Assembly: GCA_947176355.1 (NCBI GenBank)
Contig: CAMWQY010000103.1
Location: 1-8,466 of the forward strand
DNA length: 8,466 nt
Origin: an uncultured Porphyromonadaceae bacterium
GTDB lineage: Bacteria > Bacteroidota > Bacteroidia > Bacteroidales > Muribaculaceae
Direction of reading: 5' to 3'
Shown in pieces: positions 1 through 5,301 of the stretch (position 1 is its first letter; each line of letters begins with the position of its first letter). The notes below the pieces were generated by a model. The model had not been told where the DNA came from, made no database searches, and saw nothing but the letters and a program-made list of their open reading frames with translations. The translations under genes and the position numbers were made by a program.

Positions 1-423
1 TATCCATGCTGCAAATTCAATGTAGATATATCGGTCGATGGAGTTGACACATTCATACTGGGATATTCTTTGATCTTTTAGCTCAATTTTCATCTCTTTG
101 GTGTCTTCTATGCATTTGTGAAGGCCCTCGAGATCTCCTTTGTTGTAGGAATTGCTTATATTCGAAAGTGTAGTCTTAACATATTCCAGAAACAGTTTTT
201 GATTACTGAAAATATATTCTACAAAGATGATATATGCTTGTTTTGGATCTTTAGTGTCTTTGATGGATCGGTAGATAACGGCGTTTTCGTCGTTGATGTA
301 TTTACCACGTCTGTATTTTTTTCTTAATATTACAGCATCGTCTCCCATCACTTCGAAATAAAGGAGAAGTCCGATAGCGACGACAGCGACCAAGGCTAAG
401 ATGATGATAAACCAGTATTCCAT
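1..423 (-). CDS. Partial gene: single-pass membrane-anchored helical protein, function unknown
   Basis: The minus-strand frame is open from an ATG at 423-421 to the left edge (141 codons, no stop), so this is the N-terminal part of a longer protein. I do not recognise the family. Residues 1-24 begin MEYW and continue as an unbroken hydrophobic segment (FIIILALVAVVAIGLLLYF), a signal anchor or transmembrane helix without a lipobox. A basic stretch follows (RKKYRRGK, about 34-41), which by the positive-inside rule suggests that the rest is cytoplasmic. Residues 60-141 look mostly alpha-helical, rich in Lys, Glu, Ile and Tyr, with a possible coiled-coil section around KCIEDTKEMKIELKDQR. No other ATG, GTG or TTG precedes 423 in frame before an upstream stop, so the start is well constrained. 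It lies beyond a strong terminator and is probably a separate unit from the SusCD operon. Confidence 0.72.
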   Translation of the reverse strand, partial: MEYWFIIILALVAVVAIGLLLYFEVMGDDAVILRKKYRRGKYINDENAVIYRSIKDTKDPKQAYIIFVEYIFSNQKLFLEYVKTTLSNISNSYNKGDLEGLHKCIEDTKEMKIELKDQRISQYECVNSIDRYIYIEFAAWI

Positions 424-424
424 A

Positions 425-459
425 AGGAATTTTGAATTGAGAATTGAGAATTTATAATT
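425..459 (-). repeat. Period-7 tandem repeat (NNNAATT on plus strand) abutting a start codon
   Basis: Five consecutive 7-base units all end in AATT on the plus strand: AGGAATT, TTGAATT, GAGAATT, GAGAATT and TATAATT. The repeat ends one base before the ATG at 423 of the partial membrane-protein gene, so it occupies the place where a ribosome-binding site would sit. It gives the mRNA a very AU-rich 5' flank with no Shine-Dalgarno sequence. Confidence 0.8.
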
Positions 460-463
460 TATA

Positions 464-478
464 GCAAGCAGAGCTTGC
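464..478. repeat. Small perfect hairpin in leader
   Basis: Perfect inverted repeat GCAAGC / GCTTGC with a 3-nt loop (AGA). It lies in the probable 5' leader of the partial gene starting at 423. It has no U-tract in the minus direction, so it is not a terminator for that strand. Confidence 0.5.
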
Positions 479-500
479 AGCGGAAACAGCTTCGCGCTTT

Positions 501-519
501 TGTCAGCATATTGCAGACA
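501..519. repeat. Imperfect hairpin in leader
   Basis: TGTC-A-GC / GC-A-GACA with one A-A mismatch and a 5-nt loop (ATATT). Together with the hairpin at 464-478 it would give the 5' leader of the downstream gene some secondary structure. No function is visible. Confidence 0.35.
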
Positions 520-567
520 AACGATGCTCCTCAGGACTTATATGCCACTATGGGGGAAACTGCGATG

Positions 568-576
568 CAAAGTAAT
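568..576 (-). promoter_or_regulatory. Weak candidate Bacteroidota -7 promoter element
   Basis: The minus strand reads ATTACTTTG, close to the Bacteroidales primary-sigma -7 consensus TAnnTTTG but with a mismatch at the second position of the 8-mer. A TTG lies about 14 nt upstream (592-590), which is closer than the usual -33 spacing. If used, it would start transcription near 560 and leave a leader of roughly 135 nt before the ATG at 423. A promoter is expected between the terminator and this gene, and this is only the best-looking match. Confidence 0.3.
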
Positions 577-585
577 AAAATTTTT

Positions 586-602
586 GTTACAATGATGTTA
601 CA
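586..602. promoter_or_regulatory. GTTACA direct repeat, 11-bp period, possible operator
   Basis: Two exact GTTACA copies (586-591 and 597-602) lie 11 bp apart, about one helical turn, just upstream of the candidate promoter element for the gene at 423. Same-face spacing is typical of protein-binding direct repeats, but six bases twice in AT-rich DNA may be chance. Confidence 0.2.
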
Positions 603-628
603 GAGGGGTTGCAATATTATTAATTAAC

Positions 629-680
629 AGTTGTGAAGTTGTGAGGTTGTGAAGTTGTGAGGTTGGGAGGTTAGTTGGGA
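629..680. repeat. Period-8 tandem repeat (AGTTGTGA type)
   Basis: On the plus strand the units are AGTTGTGA, AGTTGTGA, GGTTGTGA, AGTTGTGA and GGTTGGGA, then a degenerate tail (GGTTA, GTTGGGA). The plus strand is almost free of C across the array. It lies immediately beyond the operon terminator and upstream of the next gene's probable promoter, so it is probably outside any mature mRNA. Confidence 0.8.
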
Positions 681-687
681 TGAGATT

Positions 688-719
688 AAAAAAAGGGCGC
701 ACCTTGGTGGTGCGCCCTT
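688..719 (-). terminator. Intrinsic terminator of the SusCD operon
   Basis: An 11-bp perfect stem (AAGGGCGCACC / GGTGCGCCCTT) with a 5-nt loop is followed, in the minus direction, by seven U residues (A688-A694 on the plus strand). It lies 37 nt past the stop codon of the BACON-type gene. This is the only structure in the window with both a strong GC stem and a correctly oriented U-tract, so it marks the end of the five-gene unit. Confidence 0.93.
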
Positions 720-729
720 GTATTTTACC

Positions 730-754
730 GCAGGCCGGAAGGCCTGCTTTCCAT
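730..754. repeat. Post-stop hairpin module, copy 1
   Basis: GCAGGCC / GGCCTGC with a GGAA loop (730-747), followed by TTTCCAT (748-754). One base separates it from the stop codon (758-756) of the BACON-type gene. The same module is at 4040-4064 in the same position relative to another stop codon. It has no U-tract, so it is not itself a terminator. A role in 3'-end protection is possible because it stands just before the terminator. Confidence 0.85.
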
Positions 755-755
755 A

Positions 756-2516
756 TTAGAAGAGTACTTTTTCGGCTTTGTTGGCTGTCTTCTTGATGTA
801 GATGCCCTTTTCCGGGTTAGCTACTCGACGGCCCTGGAGGTCGTAGTATTCAGCGTTCTTGTCGGCTGCAACTACGCTGACTGCTGCAACTTTGCCTTGA
901 TTGATTGTCAATTCAAGAGAAGTAGCATAGAACTCTAAAGTGACAGTAGCAGAGCGGCCCTCAACACCGGCAGGAAGAGCATCCACCGGTATATTCAGGA
1001 TAGCTGAACCATTCTCAGTATTTAAGAATGTAGCCTCTTCGATATTAATCCAATCTCCACCTTCTGAAACAACAGCATCATAATATTGGAGACCAACAAG
1101 ACTACCGATTTCAAAATTAACGACGCCACCTTCAGCCGGAGCTTCAGCCACAGTATTGTCGTTTACCTCGAATGTGAATGGGAACACAGCATCTACCATC
1201 CACATGAAGTCTGTAGCAGTCGCCAGCTCTGTACGTTCGTTGCTTGTGAAATAATCATAAGGACTACGAGTAAGACGCACTTGTCCATCAGCTTCAAGCA
1301 TCATCATGGCATGAATCGGATAAGGAGAATCCTCTAATTCTACCGGCCAAGTTGCACCAGCACCTATGGCACATGAGAAAATATCGAAATCCTCTACATT
1401 GAATGTCATTTCAGCCATGAAAGCACCATCAATCACCACCGGATCATCAGTCTCCAGACCATCCTCATCCAAAGCAAACAAATCAAATGACATCATTATC
1501 TCTTGAGGCCTTGTAGACGCATTTACATTAGCAACGCCTTGGGCAATGATTTCGTCGGTAAGATACCCTTCTTCATCAATCTTATAAAGATTCATTTCTA
1601 CAACAGTGGGTTTATTTGCCTGAACATTAACCCAACTCCACATTTTAGTAATAAAATAAGAGGCAGCAGGGACAGGGAATACGTTGGTATAACCCAACAA
1701 TTTTACACTTTCAAAGCCAAATCCTTGGGGAGAAGGAGTTGTAAATACAGGATTAAGGCCGGTAGTAGCGTCATAATTACGATCATCAGTAGCATCGTAG
1801 GACATGCAAGGGAAAATAGTATATCCTCCACCATTAATGCTATAAATGTAGGAAGTCAAGCCAAAATCTTCCAACATCGGCATACCTTGCTCATCATAAC
1901 CTAAAAATTGCGAACAATCACCGCCATAATTGAACCACAGAGAAGGCTTACCAAGTTCTCCATTCTCATCGACAGAGTTACCCATTTGATATACAGCTAC
2001 ATTTCCAGCTGCATCCACACCATAAAGAATAGGAGCCGCTACCTCCGTAAAATCTTCAGAACGAACTACGTCTCTTGTAGCATAATTCTCTAACTTTTCT
2101 ACTACGGAACCATCCTCCTCAGCCAGATATGGGAAATTCCATTCAAATTCAGTTGCATTCTCAGAGATATTTGTCCATTTAAGAGGAGTGAATGCAGGGC
2201 CCTTTCTTACACCTGAGGGTTTACTTCCGTATCCTACGAAACCTTCAGAGAGTCCTAACCCCAAGAATCCTTCAGGAGCCTCATATCCTACCAACATATT
2301 CTCATCAGCTCTCGTAGACAATGGGCTGATCAATTGACGTGAATCAACATGAGCCTTCTTAGCGGCAACTTTTCCATAGCTACCTGCCGGTACAGCCTTT
2401 TGCTTTTCAACTACTAACTTTTTATTCTGCTTCTTTACCTCCGAAAATTGGGGAGTAGTGGCAAAAGATGAAACAGCCACCGCCAGAGCAGAAACAATCA
2501 GAGCGAATTTTCTCAT
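756..2516 (-). CDS. Secreted protein with C-terminal BACON-like domain and sorting-like tail
   Basis: The 586-residue protein starts with a signal peptide (basic MRK, hydrophobic core to about 17, probable cleavage after SFA at 19). There is no lipobox Cys, so it is exported but not lipidated. Residues 30-110 are Lys-rich, then Gly-rich. Residues 110-445 hold a large unrecognised region with beta-strand-like character. Residues about 455-541 resemble a BACON domain: the pattern GGDWINIEE followed by GRSATVTLEFYATSLELTINQG matches that Ig-like fold. The last ~32 residues (YYDLQGRRV, then KGIYI, ending KVLF) resemble the short end of type IX secretion type-A sorting domains, common at the ends of Prevotella-like secreted proteins. 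It is the last gene of the operon, 56 nt after the DUF4302 gene and just before the terminator. The preceding ACATACAAGT is AU-rich, without Shine-Dalgarno. A surface binding or adhesive role is inferred; the enzymatic function, if any, is unknown. Confidence 0.88.
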   Translation of the reverse strand: MRKFALIVSALAVAVSSFATTPQFSEVKKQNKKLVVEKQKAVPAGSYGKVAAKKAHVDSRQLISPLSTRADENMLVGYEAPEGFLGLGLSEGFVGYGSKPSGVRKGPAFTPLKWTNISENATEFEWNFPYLAEEDGSVVEKLENYATRDVVRSEDFTEVAAPILYGVDAAGNVAVYQMGNSVDENGELGKPSLWFNYGGDCSQFLGYDEQGMPMLEDFGLTSYIYSINGGGYTIFPCMSYDATDDRNYDATTGLNPVFTTPSPQGFGFESVKLLGYTNVFPVPAASYFITKMWSWVNVQANKPTVVEMNLYKIDEEGYLTDEIIAQGVANVNASTRPQEIMMSFDLFALDEDGLETDDPVVIDGAFMAEMTFNVEDFDIFSCAIGAGATWPVELEDSPYPIHAMMMLEADGQVRLTRSPYDYFTSNERTELATATDFMWMVDAVFPFTFEVNDNTVAEAPAEGGVVNFEIGSLVGLQYYDAVVSEGGDWINIEEATFLNTENGSAILNIPVDALPAGVEGRSATVTLEFYATSLELTINQGKVAAVSVVAADKNAEYYDLQGRRVANPEKGIYIKKTANKAEKVLF

Positions 2517-2572
2517 ACTTGTATGTTTTAAGTGAAACTTGATATTTATTTAAAGCAGAAGAAAGGTAAGGA

Positions 2573-3934
2573 TTATTTAATCCTCACCTTAAATGAATTA
2601 GCAGTATCATCCTTAACATTGAAATTCAATGATTCAGGAGCCATAATATTGTCAGAAGAAAGGATATATGAATATTTAGCCAACTCTTCAGCAAAATCAT
2701 TAAGTGCTGTGGTCTTTTTAGCAAAAGTATTTGCTTGAGAATTCGCACCGGCAATATTAAACTTCATGCCATCTTCAGATTCGGAGACATAGTCCATGTA
2801 AAAAACAGCAGCCTTAGCACCTGAAATTTTAATACCGATACATGGAGTAAGAGAGCCATTGTATACTTCATTGGCAAAGTATATCTCATCAAGACCTCTG
2901 GAAGGATAGGCAGCCTTAATACCCTGCTCAAGATTCATGATAGCGTCAGCTATTTTTCCTTTTGATGCATCAGGATCAAGAGTCCAATAATAGTCTAATG
3001 TTCTATTGAAGAAGACATCACCGGCATAAGGACCAACTATCTTCACACCTTCCGGAGAAAGGAGAGAACCATCCTCTTGAAATTTGAAAGATTTCAGAAC
3101 TATAGGCTCAGCGTCAACATCAGCTCTCGGCACACTGAAATCATTCATGAAGCGTAATCCGTCGACTGTAAAAATACAGTTGGACGTCTTAGTCTGGCTC
3201 ACTTCATCCCCGAGCTTTGGGAACATAGAAATGATTCCTTTATCCATGCCACGCATGATAAATGACTCGCCATCTACATCCACTACATTAAGATAATCAA
3301 AATACGGAGATGTAATATCTGAAGCCATCGCAGTGCGTGTTAAGAAATTCTCTACATCAGTAGCTTCATCGAGGCGATGGAGATAAATGTTGTACATACG
3401 TTTTTTTCCAAGGAGACGCACAGTCTTAGCATCATCAGAAACTTCCATCACCTGAAATTCGTAGTCGCCTTCATGTCCGTAGCCAGTCTCTATGATATCA
3501 TCGCCATAATCATTTTTCGGAGCATCCGGGAAACTTGGATCGATATTGTCAGGGTCGGAGAATACATGGAAAAGATTGTTATACGAATTGAAAGATAGCA
3601 CCGGACCATTGTCAGCAATCATCTTCCATAGAGAAGTCTCCTGCTTGAAAGTACCACCAATCCATTTATGGTTGGCAGAAATCTCTACGGACCCATTTTT
3701 ATTGAATTTCATTACGAAGACATAACCGGGCTCATCGGGATTTGAGAAATATTCCATAGACCAGAGTCCACCGTCGGAAGTAAGGACTTCGGCATATTCT
3801 TTCTTATATTGTTCAAGACGCTCAGCAGCCGACTGGTCGAAGATTTCATTGTTATCGTTCGAGCAGGCAGTGAGGGTTAGGGCGGCGAGGGCTGCGAGGT
3901 ATGTTGATTTTTTTACTTTCATTTTCTTTATCAT
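2573..3934 (-). CDS. DUF4302 family lipoprotein
   Basis: The 453-residue protein begins with a lipoprotein signal peptide. The lipobox LTAC puts the lipidated Cys at residue 24, followed by acidic and polar residues (SNDNNE) as in outer-membrane-exported Bacteroidota lipoproteins. The following regions match my recollection of DUF4302: residues 35-62 (ERLEQYKKEYAEVL then WSMEYF), GYVFVMKFNKNGSVEIS (70-86), a GPVLSFNSYN stretch (110-119) and GHEGDYEFQV (153-162). The family is known as a neighbour of SusC/SusD and zinc-metallohydrolase lipoproteins; its biochemical role is undefined. The start at 3934 is 6 nt after a GGAGAGG sequence; a second ATG four codons in (3922) would still give a complete signal peptide with Cys at 20. 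The gap to the upstream metallohydrolase gene (131 nt) is filled by hairpins, so its expression may be lower than that of the upstream genes. It is presumably anchored at the outer membrane beside SusCD. Confidence 0.88.
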   Translation of the reverse strand: MIKKMKVKKSTYLAALAALTLTACSNDNNEIFDQSAAERLEQYKKEYAEVLTSDGGLWSMEYFSNPDEPGYVFVMKFNKNGSVEISANHKWIGGTFKQETSLWKMIADNGPVLSFNSYNNLFHVFSDPDNIDPSFPDAPKNDYGDDIIETGYGHEGDYEFQVMEVSDDAKTVRLLGKKRMYNIYLHRLDEATDVENFLTRTAMASDITSPYFDYLNVVDVDGESFIMRGMDKGIISMFPKLGDEVSQTKTSNCIFTVDGLRFMNDFSVPRADVDAEPIVLKSFKFQEDGSLLSPEGVKIVGPYAGDVFFNRTLDYYWTLDPDASKGKIADAIMNLEQGIKAAYPSRGLDEIYFANEVYNGSLTPCIGIKISGAKAAVFYMDYVSESEDGMKFNIAGANSQANTFAKKTTALNDFAEELAKYSYILSSDNIMAPESLNFNVKDDTANSFKVRIK

Positions 3935-3939
3935 TAAGC

Positions 3940-3955
3940 GCCTCTCCGAGGCTAC
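3940..3955 (-). repeat. REP-like palindrome with GTAG tetranucleotide
   Basis: Read on the minus strand, this is GTA followed by GCCTC-GGA-GAGGC, so that GTAG overlaps the first base of the stem. A GTAG next to a small palindrome is the hallmark of classical REP elements recognised by RAYT (TnpA-REP) transposases. No transposase gene is in the window, so if it is a REP it is a non-autonomous copy mobilised in trans. Confidence 0.5.
3941..3947 (-). promoter_or_regulatory. Shine-Dalgarno-like GGAGAGG inside a hairpin
   Basis: The minus strand reads GGAGAGG, then six bases (CGCTTA), then the DUF4302 ATG at 3934. Sequence and spacing are canonical for a Shine-Dalgarno site, and they favour the 3934 start over the ATG at 3922. 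The GGA forms the loop and GAGG the 3' arm of the hairpin at 3940-3952, so folding would partly hide it. Bacteroidota ribosomes generally do not rely on Shine-Dalgarno pairing, so the match may be a by-product of the repeat. Confidence 0.4.
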
Positions 3956-4039
3956 TGTTGTATTCTTTTTTGCTCCCCAGGCTGAAGCCTGGGGTTTTAG
4001 GATTATTGTCAGGTCTCCGACCTGACTTGACTTTTGGGG

Positions 4040-4064
4040 GCAGGCTGGAAAGCCTGCTTTCCAT
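4040..4064. repeat. Post-stop hairpin module, copy 2
   Basis: GCAGGCT / AGCCTGC with a GGAA loop, followed by TTTCCAT and one spacer base before the metallohydrolase stop codon (4068-4066). It differs from copy 1 (730-754) at only two of 25 positions. The two differences are C-to-T and G-to-A at paired stem positions, so base pairing is kept. Confidence 0.85.
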
Positions 4065-4065
4065 G

Positions 4066-5229
4066 TTATTGGATAGAGTTGACTTCTTGACGGAGTGCGT
4101 TGATATCAAAGTCTGACTGACGGCGCTGCACAATGTCGCGGAGGTCGTCGAAAGATATCTTCCATTGGTCGGTAAACCAGTTGCGGGCAATCGACTGTTT
4201 CTGCAAGATGACATCATAGCCATTAACATTATCTTTATCAAGCACGGGATAAATCTTCTTGGTCTCTTGGATCTTATTTAGATAAGCTTCCACATCTGCT
4301 ACAGTAGTGAGATATTCCCCATTGTCGCCGACCAAACCTACTTGATAGTTATTGCCCATCTGTTCAAGAGACTTGAAGAAATATATCTTTTTAGACTCTG
4401 TATCGTTGGGATCCTCATGATAATAGTAGCAGTAGTAGTCAGCCTCTTCAGTATTTTCTTCCTCATTTTCAGATTCAGTGGTCCAACCTTTCTGAGCCAT
4501 CCACAGAATAAGCTCCATCTGTTCAGGAGTACGAGTGAGATAGTTTGCAATAGTCTCTGCAAAATCTTCACGAGCCTGAGAAGAAGCATACGGGGTGATG
4601 AAACCCTGTGAAGCCACAAGCCCGGGTTGCTTAGACTGCCAAGAGCCGTCGTCGTAACGACCGTTGGAAAGGAGGTTGAAATCTGTAGGATAAGACTTAG
4701 TCTGATGAAGGATGTGACCAAACTCATGGTGCATCGTGCGGAAATAGTACTCATTGAGCATATTTATGTCATCAAGATCCATTTCGTTGACCTTGAAAAG
4801 AGTCACCTTCAAGCCGCCTTCAGCAAGACCGAGTGTCTCAGTACCGGTCTGCGGATTATAAGCAGGGGAGCCTACAAGGTGAAGGATGCGAGGCCCATAA
4901 CTCTTGATGAAGTCCTCTCCAGCGAGTTCCTTGTAGGAATCATACCAAAGATACTTGGTAAGAAGAGCGAGGTCGCGGGCATTATCGTAAGTGGCAGGCA
5001 CGAGGTTATAATTCATATCAGCCTCGACGTCTTCCATGAGATACTTAAAATCTACATTATAGATATCACGGAAATTATTATTGAGCCACTTATCGAACTT
5101 GTAAGTGTAAGAATTCGGATCCGGCTCAGTGCTGACTTCCGGGAAAATAGTCGGTCCAAGTTTCTCTTCAGAGCAAGAAGCCAAGAGAGAGACTGCGAAA
5201 GCGACGGATATATATTTTTTGAGATTCAT
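4066..5229 (-). CDS. SusCD-associated zinc metallohydrolase lipoprotein (HExxH)
   Basis: The 387-residue protein has a lipoprotein signal peptide with lipobox LASC (lipidated Cys 19), followed by SEEK, an acidic stretch like the Bacteroidota surface-export signal. The active-site motif is HEFGH at 168-172 (two zinc-ligand His and the catalytic Glu 169), extended by ILHQ. An acidic cluster, REDFAE (220-225), about 50 residues later is the natural place for the third ligand. This arrangement fits the putative zinc-binding metallopeptidase (Mx1) group, also described as substrate-import-associated zinc metallohydrolase lipoproteins because they accompany SusC/SusD pairs. A substrate-trimming role at the cell surface is inferred; no substrate is known. 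Residues 251-282 form an acidic, Tyr-rich stretch that looks like an insertion before the C-terminal domain. The start is one base after a heptamer repeat that replaces any normal ribosome-binding site. The gap from susD is 72 nt. Confidence 0.92.
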   Translation of the reverse strand: MNLKKYISVAFAVSLLASCSEEKLGPTIFPEVSTEPDPNSYTYKFDKWLNNNFRDIYNVDFKYLMEDVEADMNYNLVPATYDNARDLALLTKYLWYDSYKELAGEDFIKSYGPRILHLVGSPAYNPQTGTETLGLAEGGLKVTLFKVNEMDLDDINMLNEYYFRTMHHEFGHILHQTKSYPTDFNLLSNGRYDDGSWQSKQPGLVASQGFITPYASSQAREDFAETIANYLTRTPEQMELILWMAQKGWTTESENEEENTEEADYYCYYYHEDPNDTESKKIYFFKSLEQMGNNYQVGLVGDNGEYLTTVADVEAYLNKIQETKKIYPVLDKDNVNGYDVILQKQSIARNWFTDQWKISFDDLRDIVQRRQSDFDINALRQEVNSIQ

Positions 5230-5230
5230 A

Positions 5231-5297
5231 GTTATACGTTATGCGTTGTGCGTTATGCGTTGTGCGTTATGCGTTATGCGAACTTTGTACGTTATGC
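5231..5297 (-). repeat. Heptamer tandem repeat (GCATAAC on minus) between susD and metallohydrolase gene
   Basis: Seven contiguous units run over 5231-5279 on the plus strand: GTTATAC, GTTATGC, GTTGTGC, GTTATGC, GTTGTGC, GTTATGC and GTTATGC. After an 11-base interruption (GAACTTTGTAC) comes one more GTTATGC (5291-5297). The array covers nearly the whole gap between the susD stop (5304-5302) and the next ATG (5229-5227), ending one base before the start codon. Alternation of GTTATGC and GTTGTGC suggests duplication of a 14-base pair of units. Confidence 0.93.
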
Positions 5298-5301
5298 GAT
5301 T

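Larger units (their letters stand above)
424..755. other. 332-bp intergenic region, repeat- and hairpin-rich, no gene
   Basis: This region separates the end of the five-gene operon from the start of the partial membrane-protein gene. I find no convincing coding sequence on either strand. From high to low coordinates (direction of transcription) it holds a post-stop hairpin (754-730), the operon terminator (719-688), a purine-rich period-8 tandem repeat (680-629), a spaced GTTACA direct repeat next to a weak promoter candidate (602-568), two small hairpins (519-501 and 478-464), and a period-7 repeat that runs to the next start codon (459-425). Confidence 0.8.
3938..4064. repeat. Cluster of four REP-like hairpins filling the gap
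   Basis: Four inverted repeats fill almost the whole 131-nt gap between two genes: (a) 3940-3952, GCCTC-TCC-GAGGC; (b) 3975-3994, CCCCAGGC / GCCTGGGG with a TGAA loop; (c) 4008-4026, GTCAGGTC-TCC-GACCTGAC; (d) 4040-4057, GCAGGCT / AGCCTGC with a GGAA loop, followed by TTTCCAT. Hairpins a and c share the loop context CTCCGA. Hairpins b and d share an AGGCT core. None has a U-tract in the minus direction, so transcription should pass through. Such palindrome arrays resemble REP/BIME elements, which in other bacteria are spread by RAYT transposases and stabilise upstream mRNA. Confidence 0.85.

Noticed and set aside
2517..2572. A possible internal promoter in the 56-nt gap between the DUF4302 and BACON-type genes.
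   Set aside because: The gap is AT-rich but contains no TAnnTTTG-like element with a properly spaced TTG. There is also no hairpin or tandem repeat, unlike the other gaps.
3975..3998. CCCCAGGC-TGAA-GCCTGGGG followed by TTTT on the plus strand, resembling a terminator.
   Set aside because: The T-run is on the plus strand, where no gene is supported. In the transcribed (minus) direction the hairpin is followed by AGCAAAAAAG, not a U-tract.
3852..4064. A 70-codon minus-strand frame starting at the ATG inside the post-stop hairpin module, running through all four hairpins and into the DUF4302 gene.
   Set aside because: It is translated mostly from palindromic repeat DNA (begins MESRLSSLPPK) and overlaps the DUF4302 signal-peptide region in another frame. 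The equivalent ATG after the BACON-type gene gives only nine codons. Repeat-derived spurious frame is the simpler explanation.
5231..5297. The heptamer array considered as a CRISPR array.
   Set aside because: Units are 7 bp with no spacers and no adjacent cas genes. It is a simple tandem repeat.
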